From positions 66,871,015 through 66,935,014 of the forward strand of contig NC_034409.1 in the NCBI RefSeq assembly GCF_002078875.1: a stretch of DNA of 64,000 bases, written 5' to 3'. Positions within the stretch are counted from its first letter, which is position 1, and each line of letters begins with the position of its first letter. The DNA comes from Numida meleagris. Lineage: Eukaryota > Chordata > Aves > Galliformes > Numididae. This document shows, one piece after another, positions 53,342 to 64,000 of the stretch. A model generated the notes under the pieces. That model was given only the letters and a program-made list of their open reading frames with translations. It was not told the DNA's origin and did no database searches. The position numbers and the translations under genes are program-made.

Positions 53342-56316
53342 CTTGTGATGTTCTACACCTAGTTTGTGAAGGGGGTTGAGTTTCTCTGACTGAACTAAGC
53401 TTTCTCCCATCTTTTCTTTTGCCACTTTGGAATGCAGCCTCCCATGAACACTGCTTCCAGTTCTGCTTAATCTTTCTGTGTAGTTTCTTCCTGCAGAGTA
53501 TTTGGAATCTTCTGCCCTACACACCGCAGTCTCATTATTTTACCAGAAATGAAACTGAAACTTTGCTCTGTTTCCTCTCATGCATCAACAGCCCTGAAGA
53601 TTTCAGGCTGTGTTTCAGAACAGCTCTGTGGTCATATACAGGCTGAGGAAAGAGCATGTACACACAAAGGACTGCTCAGCAAATTCTTGGACAAAATCTG
53701 GTTTTGTTCTTCAAAGCTTTTAGAGGAGCTCACAATGTCACCTCCTGTCTTCTTTTTGGGAGGTCACAAGTGACTTCCTTGTGTTCTTGCTCTTCAGCGA
53801 GTCACAGTCTGGGGCTCTGTAGCTGTCCCATCAGGAGGGCTAGGTGTTCCTTTACCATGGTGCTAGGGAGGTCCCTGAGTATGGGCAATGAGCACAAGTG
53901 GTCTTGTGCCTTGAAGGGTATCTCCAAGGTGCAAAGTTTTGGGCCCTGGTATAGTTTACACCTTCCACTTGCTCAGAGAGAAACTAGCCTAGCTTGATGA
54001 TGAAATAGTTTTGAAGCTCAGTGACAAAAGTCACTTTAGTTGAACTATAAATGAAATACAGTTGTTAAAATTCATGAGGCAATTCATATTCAGTATGGCA
54101 TGGTTGGTAAAATAGGTCAATCTTGCAGCCTAAATTGTGATAAAACCAACGTTGCTAATCTCACAATCTTGTGGGAGGCCTGACAGTGTTTTATGTTTTT
54201 TCCTCAAACCCCAGCTCTTGAAGTCATGTGATGATGAAAATGCCAGCTTTCATTTATTCAAAATGTAAATTTCTAGCTCTCATATTTCCAGGCAAAACTT
54301 GAAACCATGAAACACTACAAGTTCCAAAATTAGAAGGCAAACAAAACGAAGGCCAAATGTTGTTTTTTAAACTGTTCTGATTTTTAGTCAAAAATTTTTT
54401 TTGGAGAGCCCAGCTCAAGATCTTGCAACACTTCAGGTTGCCAATAATGTAAAACTAAGATCTTGAAGCAGCATGTAGAAGCAGCGCCGTTTTACAGTGT
54501 CTCTACACTGGGCCACAGTTGAATAGTGCCAGTACTCAGTTACTAATTTATTTCAATTCTGGGTGATGCGCTTTGCTTAAGTACTGAGTGCTATCTGGAA
54601 CGTGTCCTGCCAGACAGTGATCATTTAATTACATGGGATTTTAATACAGGGTTTTTATATTCCTTCAGAACCAGAGACTTGTCAGAAGATGTTCTGATGG
54701 GAAACCTCTGGTTAGGAAGTGTGACTGAAGAGCCAGTGGATTCTGACTAAGCTCTGCTGTAGATACAGGAAGGTGACTCCAGCTCTTTGCCAGTCGGGCA
54801 GGCTGTGACTTCTGCTTGCCACCCGGCTTGGCATGCAGGCAGTTCTGCATCCTGTAGCACTTGGCAGGTGTGCTCCTGCCCTCTGGAGCCTGGGGTGAAT
54901 GCTTACCAGGCCTGCAGGGCCTTGAGCTCTGCAGGGCTCTGGCAACTTGTCTGAAATGGGCTGTGGGCACCACCACCCTCCAGGCTGCTTGACTCTTCAT
55001 ATTACAGACTTCCTGGCTTTTTGGCATCTCTCAGCTGCCCTGGGTGTCCTCCCAGCTCCAAGTAGGGCCTTCCTGTGTGCACGTGGATCCAGATTTCCAT
55101 CCTTCCCTCCCACTGTCAGCTGGCAGTATCCCTTTCCCCTTGAGTTAAATTGGTAGATGGAGAAGTCTGGCTGCACTGATATGTTCCCAGTTCAGAATAT
55201 TCCCATTCTTATTAAGCTCTGAGGTTTAAGGTGTTGTTCCAGTTTGGAATGTGGTAAAATCTTGAACACTTGGAATTTCCTGCAAGATGGTTAGCTGTAG
55301 CAAAATCTATTTTTCAAAATCTAGCTATATTTTTGGGTGGAGGAAAGAAGGATTTGGTTTCTGAGTTACGCAGAAGTTCAGAAAAATATTTCTTATGCCT
55401 AATGTGCCAAGATAGAAATGACACAGTGGTTATTGTCAGAACTTTCCGAACACAAAGAGGCTCTGGTTTGATTCCAGCCTTCCAAAACACTGGTAAGGAG
55501 ACCTGCCTCCAGAGTTCTTTAGATACCATAATTTATGCACACAGTTATCTATGGGGACAATTTCTGTTGTTTAGACTTGTTGCTTTTGAACTGCTCAGGT
55601 TAGCGATCATCTCTTACCTAGAGCTGGCTGGTTGTTGTTCAGGCCTGTTTGAGTTCTCTTTGTTTGAGAAAACTTAGAGGTTTTCATAAGCATGATAACA
55701 GATGAAATTTAGTTGTAAAAAGTACCTGTAGCTCCTTGTTGTAAGAAGACACTGACTGTTTGAATGAGAAAATCTGGAAATTTATGCTCTTGCCCCAACT
55801 AGTTTACACTCTAAGTTGTACAACACACTCATCCTTTCATTTTCTGTGTCCTTCTGGAAAGCAAACTCCAGCAGGCCACTGTGTGAGCTAAATACTTGGT
55901 GTATTTTGCGCCTATAGAGAGTGGAGATCCTCGGTGCAACCTTAATGACTTGTGAAATCTCTTTCTTGGTTCCTAACTTCTTACGTGACTGTAACCTAGA
56001 TTTCTCTAGGACGCTTTGAAGGCTCACAGATGATGAATCCTTCACTCAAGACACAAAAATGAGCAACCACTACGCAAGTGGTTGGTTACAGATTTAGTAA
56101 TGTCTGTTACTTCTGTATCATCGTTTGCCTGGGAATTCTGGTTTTCTCAGAAGTGAGTGACTGCAGAGCAGTGCTTCGTGGTGCTACGACCTCTTTGCAA
56201 GTCATTGCACAGCAGAACAGTATTAATTCTTCTGTAATTAGAGTCCTTTTTGCATATCAGAGAGAGGTGAGGACAAAAGGTTTCCTTCCTAGACAATAAA
56301 GCTGTTGAAGTGAGGG

Positions 56317-56385
56317 CTTGATCCAACTCCCACTGAACTTAGTGAAAGGCTCTTATTCATATTAGTGGGAGTTTAATGAGACCTT
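56317..56385. mobile_element. Palindromic MITE-like remnant
   Basis: AACTCCCACT at 56325-56334 and its exact reverse complement AGTGGGAGTT at 56364-56373 bracket a 29-base centre, preceded by GATCC. This fits the recalled GATCCAACTCCCATTGAAGT-type palindromic repeat of sauropsids. Confidence 0.5.
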
Positions 56386-57356
56386 TCTTCAGGAGGAAAC
56401 TGTGAGAAAGTATCTTCCCTCTCTGTGCAAAATGTTTTCAGAACAGGCTCTGTCCACTGAGCCAGTTTGTTTTTTTGTTTTGTGTTGTTTTTTTTTTGCC
56501 AGTGTGGATATGACAAGCTGTGACTTCTCAGTCAAACCGACTGGGCTTATAGATAGGTTGGGGACATTTTGTCCAAATTCATCATGTGTCAGAAGCAGCT
56601 GTTTTCCAGTAACTTATAAACATGGGCATACTGAATTCAGTGAGACAGGCCCACGAAGGAGTCACACTGCAGCCTTTCCCATGACTTTGCAACCTCTTCC
56701 CAAACAACTGAGGTTGCCGGCAAAGAGGCTAAACAATTGTTTCTCACAAAAGCTCTGCAGCTGATGTCCTATCAGTTATCAGAATAACTTGCCTGTCCCT
56801 TGAGCAGGGAAAAGCCCCTGGGAAATTAATTATTCAAAAAACAAAACAAAAAGGAAGAAAAGAGAGATGAGTTTGGAGGAGGAGATAGGGAAAGGGAGGA
56901 GTGAGAAGAAAAATCTAGGCTAGAAGTCGGAATGAGCTAATTGCTTTTGGAGTTCAGCAAATAACGTATGTGTTTTGCTGAAGGATATGATGCATGCGCT
57001 TTAGAGTAACCTTTGCTTCCTTCCATTACCCTAAAAGTTAGGTCACATAAAAAACTACACTTATTTATGTGCAGAGGAATGTTTTCCACCACCATACCGT
57101 GCTTCTGCTCCCAAAGATTACCTCTATAGCAGGCACCTTCTTCAGTCACAGGCCTTTCGTACATTCTTACATTATCCAGATTTGCTGACTGGTGTAGTTG
57201 CACCAGTGCAGGCAAGGAGAATCTGTTTGAGATTTGTACAACTTGAATTTATTAGGATTGCTAGCATATGCTTTCCTCAGATAAAACCAGTTTTTTTGCC
57301 TGTGCTGAGCTACATGATGGAAACAGCACTTGTTGACAGTGAAGCTTTCTCCAGCA

Positions 57357-57386
57357 TTACCAATCCTTGGTGTTACCAATCCTTGG
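57357..57386 (+). repeat. 16-bp-period tandem duplication
   Basis: TTACCAATCCTTGG is repeated exactly after a TG spacer. Confidence 0.95.
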
Positions 57387-58262
57387 CTTTTTCAGACCCG
57401 ATCTCCAATTTCAACATCTCCCTGAGGCACTCCACAGTTTGTACCCCTTTCTTCCACTTCCAGCTCCCTGACACTTTGATCTTTCTTAGGCAGCTGCCCA
57501 CTCTTTTCCTCATCAGCTACTCCTTTCTGCCAGCTTACTCCTTTTTTTTTTTTTTTTAATTCCTTCCCAGTCAGTATTTCCAAGATCTTTTTACTGGTTT
57601 TGATCAGTGCTTTGTTGGCTGTAGAGTGCACGTATGTCATTTTGTGAATGTTTTTGTTTAAAATTCGTGGGGTAGTGGATGCATGCTTGTGTGAGTTATG
57701 TCCATGTATCCATGCAGATATTTACACAGCAGAGGTACAGGAGCAGAAAGCACCACAGTAGTTTGTGTAAGTGGCTTGGGAAGCTGAATGTGAACTCTTT
57801 ATGGCTGTGATCTTGGCCATATGGAGTGTGTGTAGTCATGAGCACTTTTGTTGTGCAGCCAAAAAAGGCTGCTACTGCTGCCTCTGCAGCAAGGTAAAGC
57901 AGGAGATAACAATAAATTTTTTACTGCTGGCTGGCAGAGGTGTTTAGGATGTGTTTTCTTTATATCTTCAACCGCCCCTAATTGAAGATGCTTTAAAATT
58001 GAATGACTAGCAGTCAAAACGTGTTTGCTTCAAGCTGAGAAGAAAAATGCTGGTGTCTCTGCTTCCAAACTGATTGCGCTTTGTACACAACTGACAGCCA
58101 CAGTCACTTTGAGTGACTGATAAGTGGGAAGCTTTGCCACTTATCAAGGAATGCACGCTGAAAAGAAAGGACTGGAGCTGCTCAGATGCTTTGGCATGTT
58201 CAAAATAACATCTCACATCAGTCAGACTCAGAGGCACTAGGAGACATTTCAAAATAAACTTT

Positions 58263-58280
58263 ATATCTATCTATCTATCT
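58263..58280. repeat. Short (TATC)n microsatellite
   Basis: Four to five TATC units. Confidence 0.9.
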
Positions 58281-61200
58281 GGAGGCAAAGATTCAATTTA
58301 ACAGACAAATCACTCTGTGGCATCACATTGGCTCTGAGAGAACATTGTTGTAAGGGTCACCAGTTGCAAAATGATTCACCAACATAATTTGAGAGCATTT
58401 ATTGTAGAGTCTCGCACCCCCCCAAACAAACCTAGATTTGAAAATTCACATCTGCGTATATTGCTACTGATTTCTTTAAATTGAGGGGCTTCACCCCTCT
58501 TGGCCCAGGAGTGTTTGGTTTATGAATCATGTGACATCCTGAAGGATCCCAAAGATAATGAAACTGCCAAATTCTGGTCTCGTTTATTTCCTCTTTAGTA
58601 TTATGGAATACATTTGGGATTGCCTAGCTTTAACCAAAATCAGAAATGGGTTATTAGGGTTATTTAGGAGTTGCTATGCTTTTTGGTGATACACAGTATG
58701 AATAGAAAATGGAACTTTGGTACGTGTTTGTTGTGATGCTGTTTGGTGATACTAATATATTATCAAACTGTGGCCTGCAGGAACTGAGGTGTGAGGGTGA
58801 ATTTTCTTGTGCTGATTCTGGTGATGACAGAAGCAACAGCCAGTGCAGGGTTTGGCGAGTCCACTGGAGGCGATGATATTGCAACCTGCCTTAGGAAGCA
58901 TCATAGGAAATAATATATTAGAGCTCTGTCTTTAAACATTGTGCAAACAGCACAAGCACAAGTTGTAGAGCTGAGGTGGGTGTATAGGGTTGACCCATGC
59001 CCACTGGTAGTACTTAAACAAAAAGAGTTCTCATGACCATTGCCAGGTTTACAACTCTTGTCCTAGCAATACTGGGAGTATCGCTGTGTGAAGAACGTTG
59101 TCTATATGCTATGATTCTAAGCACTGCATCAGGGCATCTAATTCTGTTCAGCTTCTCCTATCTGAAATGTTTCTTTCTGTAATCAGGGTGACTGTATTTG
59201 AGAGACGTTTGGCACTCTGGAGTTGCTACCAGCTCCTGTACCTACATTATTAAGAGACAAAAATTTGAGGATCGTTTAGTTTCTACTGGCAATGCGTTGC
59301 TTTTCTGATTCATCTCTTGCCATGTTAAGTGGTCACGGATTCATTTTGACAGCTCATTCAAAACAGAGTACTTCAAGCTCTGCTGGAATAATGGCTCAAA
59401 ATGATTCATAGGGAAGAGTGTGGTTCCACCTACTGAATCAACACCACTGTCTTCATCACCTTGGATTTTCCTGAGACATCCGTCTGATTTTGCCTTATCC
59501 TGCGCAGTTCAGGAGACAAGATGAGCTCACCATTGGTGGTAATAGCATACAAGAGACTAGGGAATACTTTTTTTTTTTTTTTTTTAACTCACTTTCTACC
59601 AGCTATCTGAACTGTATTGTATCAATTGAAGTGGAAGACAGTTACTTATGCTTGGTATTTGTAAGAACAGTAAATGAAACAGTTTAATCACTTGAAGGGT
59701 AGTGTCTGAAGAGGCAATGTGACTAAAGCCTGACTTGGAGAAAGAGAGGGAAAGCTACAATTGTCTAATGGAAGTCTGTGCTGAACAAAGATAACGGTAG
59801 AATTATGGATCTCATAAGTCTCAGCTTTGATTTTCCATATTGTATTTAGTACCTGTTTTAGGTCAACTTCCACATAAGAAAATTGAACAAAATGTATATC
59901 AGGTAAATAAATTTAAAGATTATTTTCAGATTTTTATTGAAATGAGTTTAAAATATGCTTTGGAGAGGATAAAGGTATATGTCAGAGTTTCTTGTCTTCA
60001 GAAGTGGGGAAAAAAAAAAAGTAATCCAAGGCAAACATAAAAAAGTTATAAAAAAACACAATGAAAACTTGTAAGAAAGGCAGTAATAAGAACTAAATGG
60101 GACAAATTTTATTCACAGTACTCAGTTTACAAATATTTGACACAGTGGGGAAACTCATTTAAAATGTATATATTACCACATCATTTTTACAGGTTTGACT
60201 ACTTTGGAAGACAATTGACAGTGTTCAGCAAATTATTCTAAAGTTGAAATTTGGATAGTTTCAACAAAATTGTTTGTTGATAGCAATTTAAAACGGATTT
60301 AGACTGAAATGATCAAGAGATTTCAATACTTCTGTATGTTGTGAAAATTGCATACAAAGAAATGCATTAGTTAGGTAATGAAGTGAGGCCTTTGAAAGTC
60401 AGAAGTGCCAGAATCAGGTTAAATGAGTGTCTTTATTTTATTCCCGGTATCTCCATCATGCACATTGAATAAAAACTGGTATCCTGGGGGAGCAGAATTA
60501 CATGATAATATAATTGTAGACTGCATTCACAAGAGGGAAAATTAAAATTATGTGGACAACCATAATTCTGGTATTCCCTAACTTTCAAGTCCTTGACATT
60601 TCATTCAAAATGGCATTATTTAAATGGTGTTTCTGTGTGTTTTTGATGGCCCTAAAAGGACATAGTGCTGATATACCAATGACCCATAATGTCATGTCAG
60701 CACCGTTTAAATCCTTGAGTGTCTGCATGGGACAAATGCCAATGTCACTTGAGTTAAAGGAGCAATGATATGTTCTCCTATGCTAATAGGAGAAAACAGC
60801 TATTGGGCCGTGAGGGTAGGAGCCCATGCTATGATGCTCCTCTCCTTCTGTATCTTGTTTCCTCTCTCTCTGTCCGTCACCATCAAATTAGAGGAGGCTT
60901 TTTTCTGTTACTGTCCTCCTGAAAAAGGAAGACATTACATGGGTGCTTTGGTTTTATTTGGGCAGTCTGCACTTTCTTTTCCACGCCCTCCACTTGCTCC
61001 CCTTTTTCTCCACCACTGGAGCTGGAACCAGATTGGTTGTAATCACAAGCTACCACTGATGAATTCTTTCCTCTTAATTTACCACACTTTTAAGTTTTAT
61101 CAACATAATGGAGGGTGAAGTTATAGAATTAAAAGTCACGAGTCTTTTCGTTGAGGAGTCTTTTGCTTTGAGTATTTGATGGAAGCCTCTTTAAGAGCTC

Positions 61201-64000
61201 TGAAGCTCAATATGGTTACAGTATGTTTTGTCATTTTTCAGACTGTGTGTAGAATTGTGTTTATGGTCTAAGTGTGACTGAGCTGCAGTCTGTCAGTGAG
61301 AGGTGTTGTTGTTTTTTTTTAATATATATATACTATATGTAATGAGTTTGAAGTTCTTAACGTCCTCAGGAATCACTTAAGTGTAAATTAAGAATTATCT
61401 CCAGTTTCTTTAACTCAGGCATCAGAATTTATAGTCTAGGAACAAGTAAGCATATATGAAATAGCTGATTGATTATACGCAAAATTAGGCAACCAGAATA
61501 CACACATAGGTGTGTATTTTCATGCATGCCTTTACAATGCCCCGATTCGTATACCAATTGCAAACATGATTAGTTGCCAGCATGTGAACTTCTTGTGTCG
61601 CTCAAGGATTTAGGGAGGAAGGAGTCAGGATGTTATCTGTATGTGTGTGCCACAGGTTGTTAATACTTACCAAATTCTAGTTGATTGTGGAAGTGAAATT
61701 CTTCAAGGCTTTATGAATTCTTCAGCTCTGTTGACAGTTCCTTTTCAGCTGAAATCATGGCAAATAGATAGAACCCCTAATTTGGATGAAGGTGTTGAAC
61801 ACTGCAGAATTTCCCAACGATGCAGAGACTGATGCATGCACTGAGAGATACAAAGTGAGCAAAAACAGGTTCCAATTATTGGAAATTAGAAAACTTGAAG
61901 GAAACAAAATGTTCAAGCTCTTCACCTTCTGTGATTCTTTGAATGGCTCTGTACCTAAAGAGACACCTATAAAGGATGCCTCTGTTTTTCTGCAGAACCT
62001 GGTTCTGGCAGGAGTTTCCGTGGGTATGGTATCTCCCTAGACACTTGATAAGTGAGGTGATAGGAAGCAAAGTTCTGGGGAGCTGATACATTGTAGAGTC
62101 TGGAATTAGAGCTACTCTGTATTTCTGGTATTTCATATTTACTTAAGGTGAAAGGCAGACTTGAAATGCCAATTTTGAAGAAATTCAACTTTCTGTGTCA
62201 TGAGTTTCAGGATGCTATTTAAGTCTACTTTTCTTATATTATTTCTTATTGCACAGTTAAGAAATTATTTTTGGTATAGCCAGAATAAGGAAATTCAAAT
62301 TGTAATCAATTTACTGGCATGAAATTCTGTATTTTGTGGAAGTAATATTTGCACTTCTTATTTAAAAAATAAATGCATCAATTTAAGGTATTTTTATATC
62401 CCCTTTCAGTATCAAGGTGAGTTTGCTGAAATCACAAGTTTGTTCTCTGTGTCTTGTGAGTTCTGTTTGAGCTCAGTATCCTCTTAGCAGAAACTCTTGC
62501 TAGGGCCTCATGGGAGGAAAACTGTCCATTGTGTTCTTTTGAAAGCAGGCTATCTTTTTCCTGGGGCTGGGCTCAAGCAAGTTTATTCTTCCACTCAGGG
62601 ATATCTGCGGAGACTCCTGTCCTTTCCGGTGCCTAGGAAGCAGAACTCAGATACGTATATTGTATTTGCTGCCATCACATAATCTGTGCAACTTCCCTTC
62701 AAATATAAAGAATTATGCTTTCCCCAGCTGTTCATTTGATAGGATTCTAGGCCTTCATTTAGAGAAAACTGTGCTTCTCCAATTCACATCGTTTGAACCA
62801 TGGCCTCTCTTCTATACCTATTGTTTGTTTTGTCTTTTTTTGTTGTGCGTAACAGGTGTTTCTTTCATACAACCAAGGCAGCAAAGCAAGGGCTTCCTTT
62901 ATGGCAGATCTCTTGAGACTTTGATTAAACTCTTCTTTGTGATAAAAATGCCACTGCCTTTAAATGAATTGCACATGTAATCTGTATTTGCACAAATGCC
63001 CTCCATCTCTCTGACCTCATTGGTAAAGTCTTTCTCTCTTTCGGGACGTGTATGTTTGCCTTTTCTCTTGTCTTTTGTCACAGACCTGATTCCTTTTTAC
63101 CTTCCAATGCTGCACTCCCCTCTGAGCCTGGATGTAGCCATGGGAATGGTTTAAAAGGAATAAAATGTTTCTGCAAGAACTGCTTTTTTTCCAGTGTCTC
63201 CTGTCACTCCCTCCATAAATATCATTGCCAGATGGTTGGGAGAACCTTCCTCAGAGCTTTTCAAGGGGAACCAAAGGCTTGGAGCTAGCCTATTGTTCTG
63301 CACCCACTGGAGTAGGTCTCAGCTCTGTGGGTTATAAGTAGCATAGATTTTGTCTCTCCCTTCCATCTTCCTATTTTTGTTCACGCAGTCTCACCTGTGG
63401 TTGAAGAGAGCTCACTGGTAAGAAAAATTAAGTGCTTTGATGTGTTGTAGGGGGAAGGTATGTATAAATAATACCAAATTGTGTCATGTAGGTTTAATCC
63501 TGCTTTAAGTTTTTGTATAGAACGGGACATACTCTTTTAGTATGATCTTCTGAACTCTCTAGATGTTAAGACATTTTCAGAGAAGCAGTGCAAACCAAAA
63601 AGGGGCAAGAAGCTTGTTTCCATGTTTCCTGGTAGCTCAGCTGGCTCACACTCCTCAGGTATCCTGATGGAATATCGCTCCCCTATAATGCGTTATTCTC
63701 ATGCCCTTCTCTTTGTTCCAGTACATTTATTGGTTAGGTGCCCTGGGGGTGAACAGATACAAATATGCATTAGTCAGAAGAGATGTAATGTATGCCATGG
63801 GAGCCGTGCCAAGCAATTAAGAATATAGGCGTAATGATTTACAGGGTAAGCAAAGCCTCCAGAGAATGCTACATCTGTCCAGACTGCCCTGTGAGTACAC
63901 AAGAGGAGTAACTTGCATTGCTTCGATCTACCGAGGTAACACATATCTAATATAGCTGGGCTCCTACTTTCAGTCTGAGACCCATCTTCTGCTGACAACT

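Larger units (their letters stand above)
50351..64000 (+). other. SOX5: SOX5 intron downstream of exon C (5' part, at least 13.6 kb)
   Basis: Starts at the GTCAGA donor and runs to the window end without the next SOX5 exon. It holds two old palindromic repeats (51278 and 56317), a pyrimidine-rich tract (51535), homopolymer T runs, a 16-bp tandem duplication (57357) and a short TATC microsatellite (58263). In 59600-64000 I see nothing beyond ordinary intronic sequence. Confidence 0.88.

Overview
The window is a piece of a vertebrate nuclear genome, almost all of it intron. The only protein-coding sequence I can support is three internal exons of one gene on the + strand: SOX5, a SoxD-group HMG-box transcription factor. 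They lie at 34382-34468, 47885-48057 and 50282-50350. They join in frame and encode a continuous 110-residue stretch ahead of and including the first coiled coil (leucine zipper plus glutamine-rich Q-box). Neither the upstream exons (N-terminus) nor the downstream exons (second coiled coil, HMG box) are present, so the gene continues past both ends.

The host is most likely a sauropsid, probably a bird. There are no Alu, B1 or L1 elements and interspersed-repeat density is low. The recognisable repeats are eroded CR1 LINE 3' ends, old MIR/CORE-SINE-like pieces and short palindromic repeats of a type I recall from turtle, crocodile and bird genomes. This rests on recall and was not searched.

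Layout: 1-34381 is the end of a large upstream intron. It holds a candidate CRE/CCAAT promoter-like patch (15.4 kb), a strong 22-bp-stem hairpin (17.1 kb), a 20-bp homopyrimidine array interrupted by a 180-base assembly gap (27.9-28.3 kb), and a bipartite CpG island (about 32.0-33.1 kb) 1.3-2.4 kb upstream of the first exon. 34469-47884 is a 13.4-kb intron with a degenerate 72-bp tandem repeat and old transposon remnants. 48058-50281 is a 2.2-kb intron. 50351-64000 is the start of another long intron.

The most interesting signal is the CpG island. It has a leader with no ATG for about 500 bases, a good splice donor at 32405, a G-quadruplex/GC-box core and an 11-bp inverted repeat carrying SOX-type cores. 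The first ATG in the next exon is in frame, in a strong Kozak context. This suggests an internal SOX5 promoter making an N-terminally shortened protein that keeps the coiled coils and HMG box. It is inference and needs transcript evidence. I saw no bacterial-type system, intact mobile element, tRNA, rRNA or CRISPR.
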